From the NCBI GenBank assembly GCA_947449515.1, contig CANFSD010000012.1, forward strand, positions 1 to 20,031: DNA of 20,031 nt, in the 5' to 3' direction. Shown here one piece after another: positions 7,661-15,865 of the stretch. Origin of the DNA: Bacteroidota bacterium (GTDB taxonomy: Bacteria; Bacteroidota; Bacteroidia; UKL13-3). Below the pieces are notes generated by a model. The model was given only the letters and a program-made list of their open reading frames with translations, did not search any database and was not told the origin of the DNA. The position numbers and the translations under genes were made by a program. How positions within the stretch are numbered: the stretch's first letter is position 1; each line of letters opens with the position of its first letter.

Positions 7661-8176
7661 ATGGCCATAAATAAAGTTGGTATTATCATGGGGTCGGATA
7701 GCGACCTAGAGGTTATGAAAGAGGCGGCAAAAGTTTTAGAAGAATTTGCAGTACCTTTTGAAATTACGGTTGTTTCGGCACACCGTACGCCTGAAAGAAT
7801 GTTTACCTATGCCAAAGAAGCCAAAGCCAAAGGCCTGCAAATTATTATTGCCGGTGCAGGTGGTGCAGCCCATTTACCTGGCATGGTAGCAGCCATAACT
7901 ACCTTGCCTGTTATTGGCGTACCTGTGCAATTAAAAACATTGTCGGGTTTAGATTCTTTGCTTTCCATTGTACAAATGCCAGGCGGTGTTCCTGTGGCAA
8001 CCGTTGCCATTAATAATGCAAAAAATGCAGGTTTATTGGCCGTACAAATCTTGGCACTTCAAGATGAAGCATTGGCCACTGCCATGCAGCAATATAAAGA
8101 TAACATGAAAGACGAAGTGTTGGAAAAGGCCCAAAAGGTTGAAAACGGGCGCAACAAAATCGGTTTCATTAGTTAA
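7661..8176 (+). CDS. purE: N5-carboxyaminoimidazole ribonucleotide mutase (PurE class I)
   Basis: PurE moves the carboxyl group from N5-CAIR to give CAIR in de novo purine synthesis. The 171 residues show the class I signatures: MGSDSD (10-15), SAHRTPER (39-46, with H41), and the loop AGAGGAAHLPG (64-74, with H71), then 'GVPVQ' and 'QMPGGVPVATVAI'. The length is usual for bacterial class I PurE, which forms a cytoplasmic octamer. The partner purK is not adjacent. The ATG at 7661 is only about 12 bases after a terminator, leaving little room for a promoter. Either transcription reads through or the promoter overlaps the terminator. Confidence 0.96.
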   Translation: MAINKVGIIMGSDSDLEVMKEAAKVLEEFAVPFEITVVSAHRTPERMFTYAKEAKAKGLQIIIAGAGGAAHLPGMVAAITTLPVIGVPVQLKTLSGLDSLLSIVQMPGGVPVATVAINNAKNAGLLAVQILALQDEALATAMQQYKDNMKDEVLEKAQKVENGRNKIGFIS

Positions 8177-8199
8177 TCAAGTACAAGCATTTAAAATCA

Positions 8200-8230
8200 T
8201 TTGTTTATTCGTCTATTTGGTGCTACTTTG
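8200..8230 (+). promoter_or_regulatory. Candidate -33/-7 promoter for the dedA-rsmI-lnt operon
   Basis: TTTG at 8200-8203 is followed after 20 bases by TACTTTG at 8224-8230. The spacing fits the Bacteroidota pattern TTTG-N19/21-TAnnTTTG, although the -7 box is one base short of consensus. It lies in the 74-base gap between purE and dedA and would start transcription about 10-15 bases before the dedA start. Confidence 0.45.
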
Positions 8231-8250
8231 TAGAACTAATCAGTATTCTA

Positions 8251-8889
8251 TTGGACAGTTTTTGGGATTTATTTAAACCGGAAGAACTCATTCGCTATGG
8301 CGGAATGTTTATGCTTTTGCTTATTATTTTCCTAGAAAATGGTGTTTTCTTTGGCTTCTTCTTACCTGGCGATTCATTGTTATTTACAGCAGGCCTACTT
8401 TGTTATTTAGGCGTTTTAGATATTACCCTTACCCATCTTATTTTATACATTGGACTTGCTGCAATTGCTGGTTATTATGCCGGTTATTGGTTCGGCTTTA
8501 AAACGGGCGAAGCCCTTTATAAAAAGGAGGATACGCTCTTTTATAAGAAGAAATATATTAGTACCGCAGAAACTTTTTATAAAAAATTTGGTGGACTTGC
8601 CTTAATCATGGGCAGGTTTTTACCCATCATTAGAACCTTTGCGCCAATTTTGGCAGGAGTGGTAAAAGTAAGACAACCCATATTTTTATTGTTTAATGTA
8701 GTTGGTGCATTTTTATGGCCAAGTATTATTGTTTCAAGTGGCTATTATGTTGGTAAATTGTTTCCGCAAGCCTTACATTATTTAGACTGGGTAGTGGTTG
8801 GTTTTATTTTAGTTACCTCCATTCCAATTTATACTTCTTTTAGGAAAGAGAAAAAACGAAAAGAAGCTGAAGCAAAAAATGCCCTTTAA
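8251..8889 (+). CDS. DedA-family membrane protein (SNARE-associated/VTT domain)
   Basis: This 212-residue inner-membrane protein belongs to the DedA family. Several DedA members act in undecaprenyl-phosphate or phospholipid flipping and in keeping the proton-motive force. Key marks are 'ENGVFFGFFLPGDSLLF' (about 29-45), G[F/Y]..G-rich 'YYAGYWFGFKTGE', and the conserved re-entrant 'MGRFLPIIRTFAPILAGV' (about 120-137) with its arginines. A lysine-rich tail ends the protein. No ATG lies at the expected position. The first reasonable start is TTG at 8251, which gives the amphipathic N-terminus usual in the family; the next ATG (8308) would remove conserved sequence. rsmI follows after 9 bases. 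Confidence 0.88.
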   Translation: MDSFWDLFKPEELIRYGGMFMLLLIIFLENGVFFGFFLPGDSLLFTAGLLCYLGVLDITLTHLILYIGLAAIAGYYAGYWFGFKTGEALYKKEDTLFYKKKYISTAETFYKKFGGLALIMGRFLPIIRTFAPILAGVVKVRQPIFLLFNVVGAFLWPSIIVSSGYYVGKLFPQALHYLDWVVVGFILVTSIPIYTSFRKEKKRKEAEAKNAL

Positions 8890-8898
8890 TTTTAAAGT

Positions 8899-9576
8899 AT
8901 GCAGGAAGGAAAATTAATTTTAGTGCCAACTCCCATTGGTAATTTGGAGGATATAACCTTACGTGGTCTTAGAATATTAAAAGAAGCAGATGCAATCTTG
9001 GCAGAGGATACCCGGCAGACACTCAAATTGCTTAACCACTATGAAATTAATAAGCCATTGTGGAGTTACCATGCCCACAACGAACACAAACAATTGGCAC
9101 ATTTAATTCAAGAATTGCAAGGAGGCAAAATCTTGGCACAGGTTAGTGATGCAGGTACGCCAGCTATTAGTGATCCTGGCTTTTTATTGGTGCGCGAGTG
9201 TCTTAAACATCAGATAGCCGTTGAATGTTTGCCAGGCGCTACTGCCTTTGTGCCGGCCTTGGTTAAAAGTGGTTTGCCGGCCGATGCCTTTGTGTTTTTA
9301 GGATTCTTGCCAGAAAAAAAAGGAAGGCAAACGGCCTTTCAAAAATTAACTACGCAAGAATATACCATGATATTTTATGAAAGTCCTCACCGTTTATTAA
9401 AAACCCTAACACAATTGGCAGAATACCTCGGTTCGACCCGACAAGCCAGCGTAAGCAGGGAGCTGACAAAAATGTTTGAACAAACGGTAAACGGCACTTT
9501 GGAAGAGGTAATTTTGTATTTTAGCACACACCCAATTAAAGGAGAATTTGTACTTGTTGTTGAAGGTAAAAAATAA
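8899..9576 (+). CDS. rsmI: 16S rRNA (cytidine1402-2'-O)-methyltransferase (RsmI)
   Basis: RsmI uses S-adenosylmethionine to 2'-O-methylate C1402 in the decoding centre of 16S rRNA. The 225 residues carry the tetrapyrrole-methylase-type fold and family motifs: VPTPIGNLEDIT (9-20), 'AEDTRQT' (35-41), SDAGTPAISDPG (83-94), LPGATAFVPAL (111-121), 'FLGFLP' (133-138), FYESPHR and a final 'SREL'. It is shorter than the E. coli protein because the C-terminal extension is missing, as in many Bacteroidota. The ATG at 8899 is 9 bases after dedA, and the 3' end overlaps the start of lnt, so the three genes are probably one transcript. Confidence 0.95.
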   Translation: MQEGKLILVPTPIGNLEDITLRGLRILKEADAILAEDTRQTLKLLNHYEINKPLWSYHAHNEHKQLAHLIQELQGGKILAQVSDAGTPAISDPGFLLVRECLKHQIAVECLPGATAFVPALVKSGLPADAFVFLGFLPEKKGRQTAFQKLTTQEYTMIFYESPHRLLKTLTQLAEYLGSTRQASVSRELTKMFEQTVNGTLEEVILYFSTHPIKGEFVLVVEGKK

Positions 9577-11161
9577 TCACCTAGCTTACTTTTTGTTGAG
9601 CATTGCTGCCGCCATTCTATTTGTTTTGGCTTGGCAACCTTTTAGAATTTTGCCGGCAGCTTTTTTTGTATTTATTCCTTTGTTTGCGCTCGAAAAAAAA
9701 ATTCGTGCAGAACAAGCAAATTCTAAGTTCTGGTTATTTACTTATACCTGGTTGAGTTTCTTATTGGGCAATATTGGCGCTGTTTGGTGGATATGGAATG
9801 CAAGTGCAGGTGGCGCCATTGCAGCATTTATTATCAATAGCCTTCCCATGGTATTACCCATGATGCTGTTTCATGCTCGAAACCAAAAAACCGCACAGCC
9901 CAATTATTGGTATTTTATGGCCTGTTGGATCTCAATAGAATTACTGCAATTTAATTGGGATTTGGCTTTCCCTTGGTTGATCCTAGGGAATGTTTTTAGT
10001 TATTTACCACAAGCAGTTCAATGGTATGAATATACAGGTGTTATTGGAGGTAGTCTATGGGTATTATTGGTAAATGTGCAAGCCTACCAATTGATCTTAA
10101 ATTGGTCAAATTTGCAGGCATTTCAAAAGCGAAATTCTCTTCTCAATAAAATCTTTTTATACCTCCTTACACCCTTGTTTTTATCCTTATATATAGGCAA
10201 CCCAAAGGAAAGAGCAGAAAAGGCAGATATCGTTTTGGTGCAACCAAATTTGGATCCTTACTCAGAAAAATTTGGAGGCGTGAGTCCTTACGAACAACTC
10301 ATTGGCATGCTGCAAATGGCCGAGTCTAAAATTGACAGTGAGGTGCAATTTGTTTTGTTGCCTGAAACAGCTATTCAAGGTGGTATTCAAGAGAACCAAG
10401 TAAAGAATGAATCACTCATTCAATTGCTGCAGAATTTTTTAATTCAACATCCGCATATTACCATTTTAAGTGGTATGGACTCTTACCGTTTGTATGAGCC
10501 CAACGAGAAAAAAACAATTACTGCAAGAAAATTAAGAAGCGACGATAGGTATTTTGATGCTTATAATGCGGCTATTTACATGAGTAATTTTGATAGCATT
10601 CAAATTTACCATAAAAGCAAATTGGTGCCGGGCGTAGAAAAAATGCCTTATCCGCAACTTTTTGGATTCATAGAAAAATATGCCATAGATTTAGGCGGAA
10701 CCTCCGGAAGTCTTGCCAGCGATGGCGAAAGCAAAGTGTTTAAAGGCTACCAAAAAATAGCTTTGGCACCCATTATTTGTTACGAAAGCGTTTTTCCAGA
10801 ATTTACCTCTTCATACGTGCGCAAAGGGGCAGGCATTTTATGTATTTTAACCAATGATGGTTGGTGGGGAAATACACCTGGTTACCGCCAACATTTTGAC
10901 TTTGGTAGATTACGAGCCATTGAAAATAGAAGGGCAATTGCAAGAGCTGCAAATACCGGCATTAGCGGATTCATAGACAAGGATGGTTCTGTACTCATGG
11001 AATCAAACTGGTGGCAAAAAGAGGTAATGCGTATGAAAGTTCCTGTTTATACAAGTGAAACTTTTTATACAACACATGGCGATTGGCTTGCCTTTATTTT
11101 TCTATTTATTGCTATTGCAGATACCCTAAGTTTATTGGTAAAACGAAGAGGATTGGCCTAG
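9554..11161 (+). CDS. lnt: Apolipoprotein N-acyltransferase (Lnt)
   Basis: Lnt transfers an acyl chain from a phospholipid to the N-terminal cysteine of lipoproteins at the periplasmic face of the inner membrane. About seven N-terminal hydrophobic helices precede a nitrilase-like domain. Counting from the longest possible start (TTG 9548), the catalytic triad is E273 (LLPETAI), K356 (YHKSKLVPGVE) and C411 (PIICYES). The conserved 'TNDGWWG' and 'RRAIARAANTGISGF' follow. No ATG is available. TTG codons lie at 9548, 9554, 9557 and 9560, inside the end of rsmI. I prefer 9554 because AAAGGAG (9538-9544) sits 9 bases upstream. The 3' end is one base from the convergent lamin-tail gene. The product would process lipoproteins such as the MsrB encoded later in the window. 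Confidence 0.94.
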   Translation: MLLKVKNNHLAYFLLSIAAAILFVLAWQPFRILPAAFFVFIPLFALEKKIRAEQANSKFWLFTYTWLSFLLGNIGAVWWIWNASAGGAIAAFIINSLPMVLPMMLFHARNQKTAQPNYWYFMACWISIELLQFNWDLAFPWLILGNVFSYLPQAVQWYEYTGVIGGSLWVLLVNVQAYQLILNWSNLQAFQKRNSLLNKIFLYLLTPLFLSLYIGNPKERAEKADIVLVQPNLDPYSEKFGGVSPYEQLIGMLQMAESKIDSEVQFVLLPETAIQGGIQENQVKNESLIQLLQNFLIQHPHITILSGMDSYRLYEPNEKKTITARKLRSDDRYFDAYNAAIYMSNFDSIQIYHKSKLVPGVEKMPYPQLFGFIEKYAIDLGGTSGSLASDGESKVFKGYQKIALAPIICYESVFPEFTSSYVRKGAGILCILTNDGWWGNTPGYRQHFDFGRLRAIENRRAIARAANTGISGFIDKDGSVLMESNWWQKEVMRMKVPVYTSETFYTTHGDWLAFIFLFIAIADTLSLLVKRRGLA

Positions 11162-11162
11162 C

Positions 11163-14100
11163 TTATTTTCCGAGTAAAGCAAAGGTTTTTAGGATTGTTT
11201 CACTGTTCCCGTTTTCGTTAAATAAGGTCCAATTAGCTATGTATAATCCAATGGGGGCCTTCTTGCCATCATCTGTATCACCTGTCCAATTAATTTCTCC
11301 TTTGTTGCCCAATACTTTTGCGGCACAAATTTTTTTAACGCAGTTTCCATTTTGTTGGTAGATTTCTAATTTGCCCACGTTGCCCGTTTTTTCGCAGCTA
11401 TAAAAAAATTGCATGACATCGTTTTCACCATCTCCATCTGGACTAAAATACGGCATTGACAGAGAGAAATTACTGTTTGATGCTGTTGCCCTAAAAACAG
11501 AATTTTTCTGCGTAGGGCTAGAAAATCCATAGTCTTCAGCCGCAGAGGTCCAATTACTTTTTTCTGTGCTTGGCATAAACGGATTGATACGTTCTAAGCT
11601 AATGCCTTCGGTTTGGTTCATAAAACTTAGGTGCATCTTATCTGAAAAATAAAATGAATCAAGGGTGTTTTCATTTTTATTTTTTAAAACTAAAATACCT
11701 TCATCATCATTGAGGGCCGGAATGGCATGGGGGATAATGGCATTTAGGTTCGAGCCAAAATGTTGTTGCTGTAAAATTTTGGCATCTGGTGCAATGCACA
11801 GGTATTCATTTGGATAAATCATCCAGCCATCTTCGGCAAATGGCGCTATGTCTTTCCTGTTGCCGTTTTCATCCAGCGTAAATAATACCAAATTTCGCAA
11901 ATCAAGGGTTCGAGAACTGGTATTGTATAGTTCAATAAAATCATTGTCGCCACTCACTGGGTTAAATAGAACTTCATTGATTACCAAATTTTCTTTAGTG
12001 GGTTCAATTGGCAATTGAAATGGTAAACTACCCGTATTTGCAGCATGGTTCTGGGCACAATCATTTAAATTATCTATATATAATTGGTACGTTTCGTTGG
12101 AGTCTAATGCAAAGGGTAGAGAAATTTGTACCGCGGTTAAGGCTTTATTGATAAATTGAAAACCAGCATGGAGCAAAGTATCATTTAGCCTAAAAGGGCC
12201 CAAACTACTGCTGTCAATAGCCTCATTAAAGTGCAGTTCAATATGACTGCTATTTGGCAAATAGGCACGCATAAATGTTGGTGCTTTTTGATCTTTGTTA
12301 GTGCCTGCAACACTGTTTGCTTGTCCGGGCGTACCTCCGTTTTTGGAGGTAGATGCTTTCCAATTTTCTGCCAAACCACATGGGTTTGCTGGGTCAATTA
12401 ATTCCAGAGTGCAAGCATACAAATAGGCATTCGGTTCGAACCAATTTTGCTGGTAATTTACTTGGTGTACTGGGTAGCCAATTGAATCTTGGAGTTGTAG
12501 TGCATCTGAATAGTTAAGGCTTGGAAAGTGCGATAGGCCTAGCACTTCGCCATATTTGGTAAAAGAATCAATGGCGGTTTCTTTGCATATTATTAAGTAA
12601 TGTTTTGCTTGTAGTATATAGGGTGGTAAAATGCTTTGCGAATTGGCATCGCTCAATTTCATTTTTTCTAAAGAAATACTGTAATCGCTTCGGTTGTATA
12701 ATTCTATAAATGCTACGTTAGGGATCTTGCCTTTTTTATTGAGGTTGAAATAAATTTCATGAATGAGTATGTCGTTTTGATTAGCAGTTTTAATGGCAAA
12801 ATGGGTAAAAGAAAATTGCTGGAAGAGGCTATTCCCGCTGCAATCTTGCAATCCATCCATTTTCAGCACATATTGTTTTAAGTGTTCAAGGGAGTCGGTA
12901 AAAAACAACAATAGTTCCTTTTCATTTTGGGGTGTTTGTTTAACGTTGCTGCAAGAAATATTTTCCAAACTAAAAGCGTCTTTTAATAGTTGATTAGTTG
13001 CGGGCTTTTCATCTAAAGTTATTTTTATACAATGGTTATTTACCGTACTTAAGCTTATAATTTTTGGAGCCAATGTATCGTAAAAAATCTGCCAATTTGA
13101 ATTAGCAGTACCTGGTGTTCCTCCAATATTTGCAGTACTTGCCGTCCAATTATCTTTGCCCTTGCAAGTTTGCTTTGGGTTATTTAATTCAAGTGTATAA
13201 CCACCATTTGCTTTCTGCAAATCTTGGTACCATTCCAATGAATATTGAATAGAGTCAATTATTGATTGTTGCGCATCCAATAATTGTATGTTGTCGCCCA
13301 AATTGTTTAAGGAAGGGAAATAATTTGCGGGAACCACATTGCCAAATTTTTGAAATAGTGCGCTGTCTTTGCTTGCGCAGAGTATCTTAAATTCATGCGC
13401 ATGAAGCGTAAATTGGGGTAATTTATAATTGCCACTTCCATCACTAATGGAAAGTGATTTTACCTTTAAATCTTCTCCATAGTTATTATAGATTTCTAAA
13501 AATTCGGCTGCCGGTAAACCATTACTTGGTTCGGGATCTGGAAATATTTCACTGATTAAGATATCTCCTTTTTGCAATGCGTGGTAATGCAATTGAAAGC
13601 TTGTATCAAGCCTATTCCCATTGGCATCTTGGATTTTAATTAGGGTGAATTCTAAGCTTTGATCGGATGGAAATTGCTTTGAAAAAAATACCCGCAAACT
13701 GTTTCCTTGTTGCTGCAAGCTTCCAGCAATGGTATTTTGGTTCAAAACAATTTGGTTCAGCAATGGAACTTCAATTTTTTCATCGAAATTCAACAGCAGG
13801 GTGCTGTCATTTTCAATACTGCTTTCCAATAATTGGGGAGCTATGGTATCTGTATAGTTTGGTCCGATATATACATTATCAAAAAATAAATTTTGGTAAT
13901 TGCTGCTGGTAAATTTGAAATAAATTCCTGTATAGTTTCCCTGCAAGCTATTGGTATCATTTGCTATTCCTTCTGTAACATAGTGTCCTGTATTGCTGGT
14001 ATCCATTTCTAAACTCCATATACCTGTTTCACTTCTTCTAACCCTAAGCATAAGGGAGTTGAGTGTTTTGCCTAAGGTTCCTGGCCTTCCCCTTACGAGG

Positions 14101-14519
14101 CTCGTTTTAACTTGATTGATTTCTTTATACAATACCAAAGAATCTGTGCTGCCCGTGCTTCCTCCTAATTGAAGAAAATAAGATTGAGTGCTAAGTTTTG
14201 GGTTGCTGTGGTTTGCATTCAAGTAAATGCGTACAAAGTTTTGTGTGCTGGGATTAAATCCAAACCTTACATAGTAACGCCATTCTATTTCTTTTGGCTT
14301 TGTATAAAATGTGCTCAGGTAACTTTCGGCGGCAAGACTAGCCGTTGCGCTTGCTTGCAGTTCAAAATTTGCGTTTACTTTAAAAAGGCTATCGTTGCCT
14401 ATCCATATTGGATTTTCGTTAAAGTTTCCATCAGAAAAATCTTCATTGAGTTGCGCTAGGGCACTTGTTGGAAAGAAGTAGAGATAGAAACAAATGATGG
14501 GGTAGAAAAATTTGTTCAT
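11163..14519 (-). CDS. Large secreted lamin-tail-domain protein with FlgD-like C-terminus
   Basis: This 1118-residue exported protein begins with a signal peptide (MNKFFYPIICFYLYFF..SALAQ). About residues 25-220 resemble a concanavalin/laminin-G-like beta sandwich. Then a two-domain unit recurs three times: a bacterial Ig-like segment ('APQLLESS', 'APKIISLS', 'APTFMRAY') followed or preceded by a lamin-tail domain ('ILISEIF..EFLEIYN', 'ILIHEIY..AFIELYN', 'LVINEVL..DFIELYN'). The first two tail units end in NW.AST..GGTPG.ANS. The last ~100 residues, with FSPDGDGENDV and GKKAPIGLYIANW, form a FlgD-type Ig domain common at the ends of Bacteroidota surface proteins. The route of secretion and ligand are unknown. 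I chose the ATG at 14519; a TTG two codons upstream is less likely. No enzyme motif is seen. Confidence 0.88.
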   Translation of the reverse strand: MNKFFYPIICFYLYFFPTSALAQLNEDFSDGNFNENPIWIGNDSLFKVNANFELQASATASLAAESYLSTFYTKPKEIEWRYYVRFGFNPSTQNFVRIYLNANHSNPKLSTQSYFLQLGGSTGSTDSLVLYKEINQVKTSLVRGRPGTLGKTLNSLMLRVRRSETGIWSLEMDTSNTGHYVTEGIANDTNSLQGNYTGIYFKFTSSNYQNLFFDNVYIGPNYTDTIAPQLLESSIENDSTLLLNFDEKIEVPLLNQIVLNQNTIAGSLQQQGNSLRVFFSKQFPSDQSLEFTLIKIQDANGNRLDTSFQLHYHALQKGDILISEIFPDPEPSNGLPAAEFLEIYNNYGEDLKVKSLSISDGSGNYKLPQFTLHAHEFKILCASKDSALFQKFGNVVPANYFPSLNNLGDNIQLLDAQQSIIDSIQYSLEWYQDLQKANGGYTLELNNPKQTCKGKDNWTASTANIGGTPGTANSNWQIFYDTLAPKIISLSTVNNHCIKITLDEKPATNQLLKDAFSLENISCSNVKQTPQNEKELLLFFTDSLEHLKQYVLKMDGLQDCSGNSLFQQFSFTHFAIKTANQNDILIHEIYFNLNKKGKIPNVAFIELYNRSDYSISLEKMKLSDANSQSILPPYILQAKHYLIICKETAIDSFTKYGEVLGLSHFPSLNYSDALQLQDSIGYPVHQVNYQQNWFEPNAYLYACTLELIDPANPCGLAENWKASTSKNGGTPGQANSVAGTNKDQKAPTFMRAYLPNSSHIELHFNEAIDSSSLGPFRLNDTLLHAGFQFINKALTAVQISLPFALDSNETYQLYIDNLNDCAQNHAANTGSLPFQLPIEPTKENLVINEVLFNPVSGDNDFIELYNTSSRTLDLRNLVLFTLDENGNRKDIAPFAEDGWMIYPNEYLCIAPDAKILQQQHFGSNLNAIIPHAIPALNDDEGILVLKNKNENTLDSFYFSDKMHLSFMNQTEGISLERINPFMPSTEKSNWTSAAEDYGFSSPTQKNSVFRATASNSNFSLSMPYFSPDGDGENDVMQFFYSCEKTGNVGKLEIYQQNGNCVKKICAAKVLGNKGEINWTGDTDDGKKAPIGLYIANWTLFNENGNSETILKTFALLGK

Positions 14520-14555
14520 CTTCAAAAATAATCGGGCAAGACCGGATGAAAATTT

Positions 14556-14563
14556 TATTTTTG
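14556..14563 (+). promoter_or_regulatory. Candidate -7 element for asd
   Basis: TATTTTTG fits TAnnTTTG, lies in the gap between the divergent lamin-tail and asd genes, and would give a leader of roughly 65 bases before the ATG at 14637. No -33 TTG is found at the usual spacing. Confidence 0.35.
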
Positions 14564-14636
14564 TAAATACTAAAACTTAAATCGGGGAAATAGGATAGAG
14601 GCATTTTGTTTGTATTTCCTTGAAAATTGAAAATAT

Positions 14637-15626
14637 ATGAAGATAGCTGTTGTTGGTGCTACTGGTCTGGTGGGTGGCGTTATGTTAAAAGTGTTGGAGG
14701 AACGCAATTTCCCGGTTAGCGAATTAATTCCTGTGGCCTCAGAAAAATCTGTTGGTAAAGAAATTGAATTTAAAGGCAAAGCCTACCGCATATTTTCAAT
14801 GGAAGAGGCAATTGCTGCAAAACCTGCTATCGCTTTGTTTTCGGCCGGTGGTAATACTTCTTTAGAATGGGCGCCCAAGTTTGCAGCAGTAGGTACGGTG
14901 GTTATAGACAACTCTTCTGCGTGGCGCATGGATCCTTCCAAAAAATTAGTGGTACCAGAAATCAATGGAAAGCAATTAACGCATGCAGATAAAATTATTG
15001 CCAATCCCAACTGTTCAACCATCCAAATGGTAATGGCATTAAATCCCTTGCACAAAGCTTATGGCATAAAACGCGTGGTGGTTTCTACTTACCAAAGTGT
15101 TACGGGCACAGGTGTTAAAGCCGTAAAGCAAATGGAAAACGAGCGCATGGGTATTGAAGGTGAAATGGCTTATAAATATACCATTGATAAAAATGCCATT
15201 CCTCAAATTGATGTTTTTTTGGATAACGCGTATACCAAAGAAGAAATGAAAATGGTAAACGAAACCAAAAAAATTATGATGGACGACAGCATTGCCGTTA
15301 CCGCAACTTGCGTGCGCATTCCAGTTATGGGTGGCCACAGCGAGAGTGTTAATGTGAGCTTTGAAAAAGATTTTGACATAGCAGCTATCAAAAATATTTT
15401 ATCGAATACGCCTGGCATTCAATTGCAGGATGATCCGCAGAATGGTATTTATCCTATGCCATTATGGTCGGAAAACAAGGATGAAGTTTTTGTAGGTAGA
15501 ATTAGAAGAGATGATTCTGCTCCCAATTCGCTCAACTTATGGATAGTAGCAGATAACCTCAGAAAAGGTGCGGCAACCAATACGGTTCAAATTGCAGAAT
15601 ATTTAATTGCCAACCAATTGGTATAA
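14637..15626 (+). CDS. asd: Aspartate-semialdehyde dehydrogenase
   Basis: Asd reduces aspartyl-4-phosphate with NADPH to aspartate semialdehyde, the branch point to lysine/diaminopimelate, threonine and methionine. The 329-residue protein shows the NADP-binding start VVGATGLVGGVML (5-17), the phosphate-site 'DNSSAWRMD' (91-99), catalytic C126 in ANPNCSTIQ, 'STYQSVTGTG' (150-159), R227 (TCVRIPV) and acid/base H234 in MGGHSES. Length and motifs are those of a complete, active cytoplasmic enzyme. Its stop TAA shares its final A with the ATG of the next gene (TAATG), so translation of the small cytochrome b5-like gene is probably coupled to it. Confidence 0.97.
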   Translation: MKIAVVGATGLVGGVMLKVLEERNFPVSELIPVASEKSVGKEIEFKGKAYRIFSMEEAIAAKPAIALFSAGGNTSLEWAPKFAAVGTVVIDNSSAWRMDPSKKLVVPEINGKQLTHADKIIANPNCSTIQMVMALNPLHKAYGIKRVVVSTYQSVTGTGVKAVKQMENERMGIEGEMAYKYTIDKNAIPQIDVFLDNAYTKEEMKMVNETKKIMMDDSIAVTATCVRIPVMGGHSESVNVSFEKDFDIAAIKNILSNTPGIQLQDDPQNGIYPMPLWSENKDEVFVGRIRRDDSAPNSLNLWIVADNLRKGAATNTVQIAEYLIANQLV

Positions 15627-15865
15627 TGGAATTGCCGGTATATACACGTGCACAATTGGCATTAAGAAACGGGCAAGACAAGCCAGAAATTTGGGTTGCC
15701 TATTTGGGTAAAATCTATGATGTTACACGCAGTCGTTTGTGGCGGAATGGCAAACATTACGAGCATTGGGCAGGCCAGGACCTTAGCGAAGAATTAGCTG
15801 CAGCACCGCACAATCAAAATGTGTTTGATAAGTTTGAAGTAATAGGAACGCTTGCAGCTTCCTAG
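15626..15865 (+). CDS. Small stand-alone cytochrome b5-like heme-binding protein
   Basis: These 79 residues form little more than one cytochrome b5/MAPR-like domain (COG4892-type predicted heme/steroid-binding protein). Family marks are 'YTRAQLALRNGQD' at the start, 'WVAYLGKIYDVT' (23-34), 'SRLWRNGKHYEHWAGQDL' (36-53) and 'APHNQNVFDKF' (60-70). H44 or H47 and H62 are the likely axial heme ligands by comparison with the family. There is no signal peptide or membrane anchor, so a soluble cytoplasmic electron carrier or heme/sterol-like ligand binder is expected. It overlaps asd by one base and the convergent xth gene by four. No reductase or desaturase partner lies nearby, so its redox partner is unknown. 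Confidence 0.85.
   Translation: MELPVYTRAQLALRNGQDKPEIWVAYLGKIYDVTRSRLWRNGKHYEHWAGQDLSEELAAAPHNQNVFDKFEVIGTLAAS

Noticed and set aside
14523..14530. TATTTTTG on the minus strand as a promoter for the lamin-tail gene.
   Set aside because: It ends 3 bases before the ATG at 14519, so transcription would start inside the gene. Probably a chance match in AT-rich DNA.
15039..15338. His/Phe-rich reading frame of 99 residues on the minus strand.
   Set aside because: It is a shadow of asd; its odd composition follows from the reverse of Lys/Glu/Met codons. asd is clearly the coding frame here.
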